A DNA stretch of 64,000 nt from Agromyces allii (GTDB lineage: Bacteria; Actinomycetota; Actinomycetes; Actinomycetales; Microbacteriaceae), in the NCBI RefSeq assembly GCF_009749385.1, contig NZ_WBIN01000013.1, forward strand, positions 124,001 to 188,000, written 5' to 3'. The notes under the pieces are model-generated. The model was not told where the DNA came from, made no database searches, and saw only the letters and a program-made list of their open reading frames with translations. Position numbers and translations under genes: made by a program. Shown here piece after piece: positions 63,199 to 64,000 of the stretch; position 1 is the stretch's first letter; the number at the start of each line of letters is the position of its first letter.

Positions 63199-64000
63199 GC
63201 GGTGCCGCCCACGAGCATCGGCACCCGAGCGCGCTGCAGGATCGTGCGAACCGCCGCGAAGCCCAGCACGAGGGCGGCCACGAATCCGACGAACCACGGC
63301 GGCGCGAAGACTGAGGCGTCACGGGTCACGGGCGAGAGCGTCGCGTCGTCGACCGTCTTCGGCGGCGTGAGCTTCACGTGCGCCGACACGAGACCCCACT
63401 GCCCGACGCCCGAGACCTCCGCACTCACCGTGCGGGTCTCGCCGGGCTTCAGCGCCGCGACCTTCACGCCGTCGGCCTCGCCGAGGCGGTTGCCGAAGGG
63501 GCCCGACATCCAGAAGTCCGCCGATGCGTCGATGGTCGACTTCGAGACGTTGCGCACCGTGAACCAGAGCTGGAGTTCACCGGCGAGGGGGTCGAGCGAG
63601 GGCGTGTACCCGCTGTTCAGCCCGCCGACGTAGAGCACGCCGCCGAGGTCGAACTCGTCGGAGGCGGCCGCGGTCTTCACGACGGCGGGAGCGACGGATG
63701 CCGCGGCGCCAGCGCCGTTCGACGCGGCACGGTTCACCGTGCCGCCGCCGCCGACCGACGGGGTACCGCCACCCGTGCAGACCGGTCCTGCGACGCCGGA
63801 GGCGATCACGACCGCGCTGAGGTCGATCGCGGCGGTGCTCGGTGCGGGCGCGGTCGTGGGCGCGGGACATCCGGATGCCACGGTCGAGGCAGTGATCGAC
63901 GTCGACTGCGTCGTGGCCATGGCGCCGGCCGACGGCGCGAGCAGCGCGAGGCCGATTCCGACGAGGGCGCCGAGCCCGGCGAGCCGGGATCCCGGCGCGC
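63195..64000 (-). CDS. Surface protein with C-terminal membrane helix (partial)
   Basis: The frame is open to the right edge and reads as a signal peptide there (GLGALVGIGLALLAPSAGA before MATTQS), so the start lies outside the window. Seen in order: Ser/Thr/Ala-rich part, Gly-rich linker, a beta-rich domain (VGGLNSGYTPSLDPLAGELQ, VAALKPGETRTVSAEVSG), one helix (APPWFVGFVAALVLGFAA) and a short tail. It resembles the DUF916-like protein at 16377 in layout. It is coupled to the sortase-fold gene (GTGA). Confidence 0.75.
   Translation of the reverse strand, partial: APGSRLAGLGALVGIGLALLAPSAGAMATTQSTSITASTVASGCPAPTTAPAPSTAAIDLSAVVIASGVAGPVCTGGGTPSVGGGGTVNRAASNGAGAAASVAPAVVKTAAASDEFDLGGVLYVGGLNSGYTPSLDPLAGELQLWFTVRNVSKSTIDASADFWMSGPFGNRLGEADGVKVAALKPGETRTVSAEVSGVGQWGLVSAHVKLTPPKTVDDATLSPVTRDASVFAPPWFVGFVAALVLGFAAVRTILQRARVPMLVGGTA

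Overview
The window reads as chromosomal DNA from a high-GC Gram-positive actinobacterium, most likely Microbacteriaceae (Agromyces-like; the genus is an inference). The grounds are the strong G/C third-position bias, many GTG starts and ATGA/GTGA stop-start overlaps, the SigK/RskA pair, DUF3105/DUF305 and DUF4383 proteins, and a very frequent decamer (CGGATGCCGC or its complement).

Region 1 (1-16.2 kb) is a phenylacetate catabolon. The ring 1,2-epoxidase genes paaABCDE run leftward and are cut by the left edge. Divergent from them are paaI, paaK and a TetR-type regulator (paaR). After a recQ-like helicase comes a leftward operon paaJ-paaF-paaH-paaZ, then a collagen-like membrane protein and an MHS-family transporter. 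Four related palindromic operators lie in front of paaA/paaI, paaR, paaJ and the transporter, which ties them into one probable PaaR regulon.

Region 2 (16.3-34.5 kb) is surface glycan use. A 1,685-residue secreted enzyme joins a GH30-type endo-beta-1,6-galactanase to a GH43-type exo-beta-1,3-galactanase behind a promoter with two LacI-type operators. Two WxL-like surface genes follow it. A DEAD-box helicase with a long Arg/Asp/Asn repeat tail, an esterase and a YihY membrane protein come next. Then there is a leftward sugar operon: binding protein, two permeases, a GH20 beta-N-acetylhexosaminidase and a ROK regulator.

Region 3 (34.7-49 kb) holds DUF4383 and fasciclin proteins, phosphoketolase, an ABC exporter, the DUF3105/DUF305 pair, sigK-rskA, and a glutaminase coupled to an MFS exporter. 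The fasciclin lipoprotein and sigK share a matching promoter (CCAATC-N17-CGAA), as expected of a SigK regulon.

Region 4 (49-64 kb) starts with small enzymes and membrane proteins. A lower-GC accessory stretch (about 53.7-58.6 kb) carries an HTH/nucleotidyltransferase toxin-antitoxin-like pair, a broken LysE gene and several immunity-type small genes. The window ends with iclR/hutH and a leftward operon of a surface protein, a sortase-fold protein that lacks its catalytic residues, and pstB. No tRNA, rRNA, CRISPR array, insertion sequence or integrase was found.
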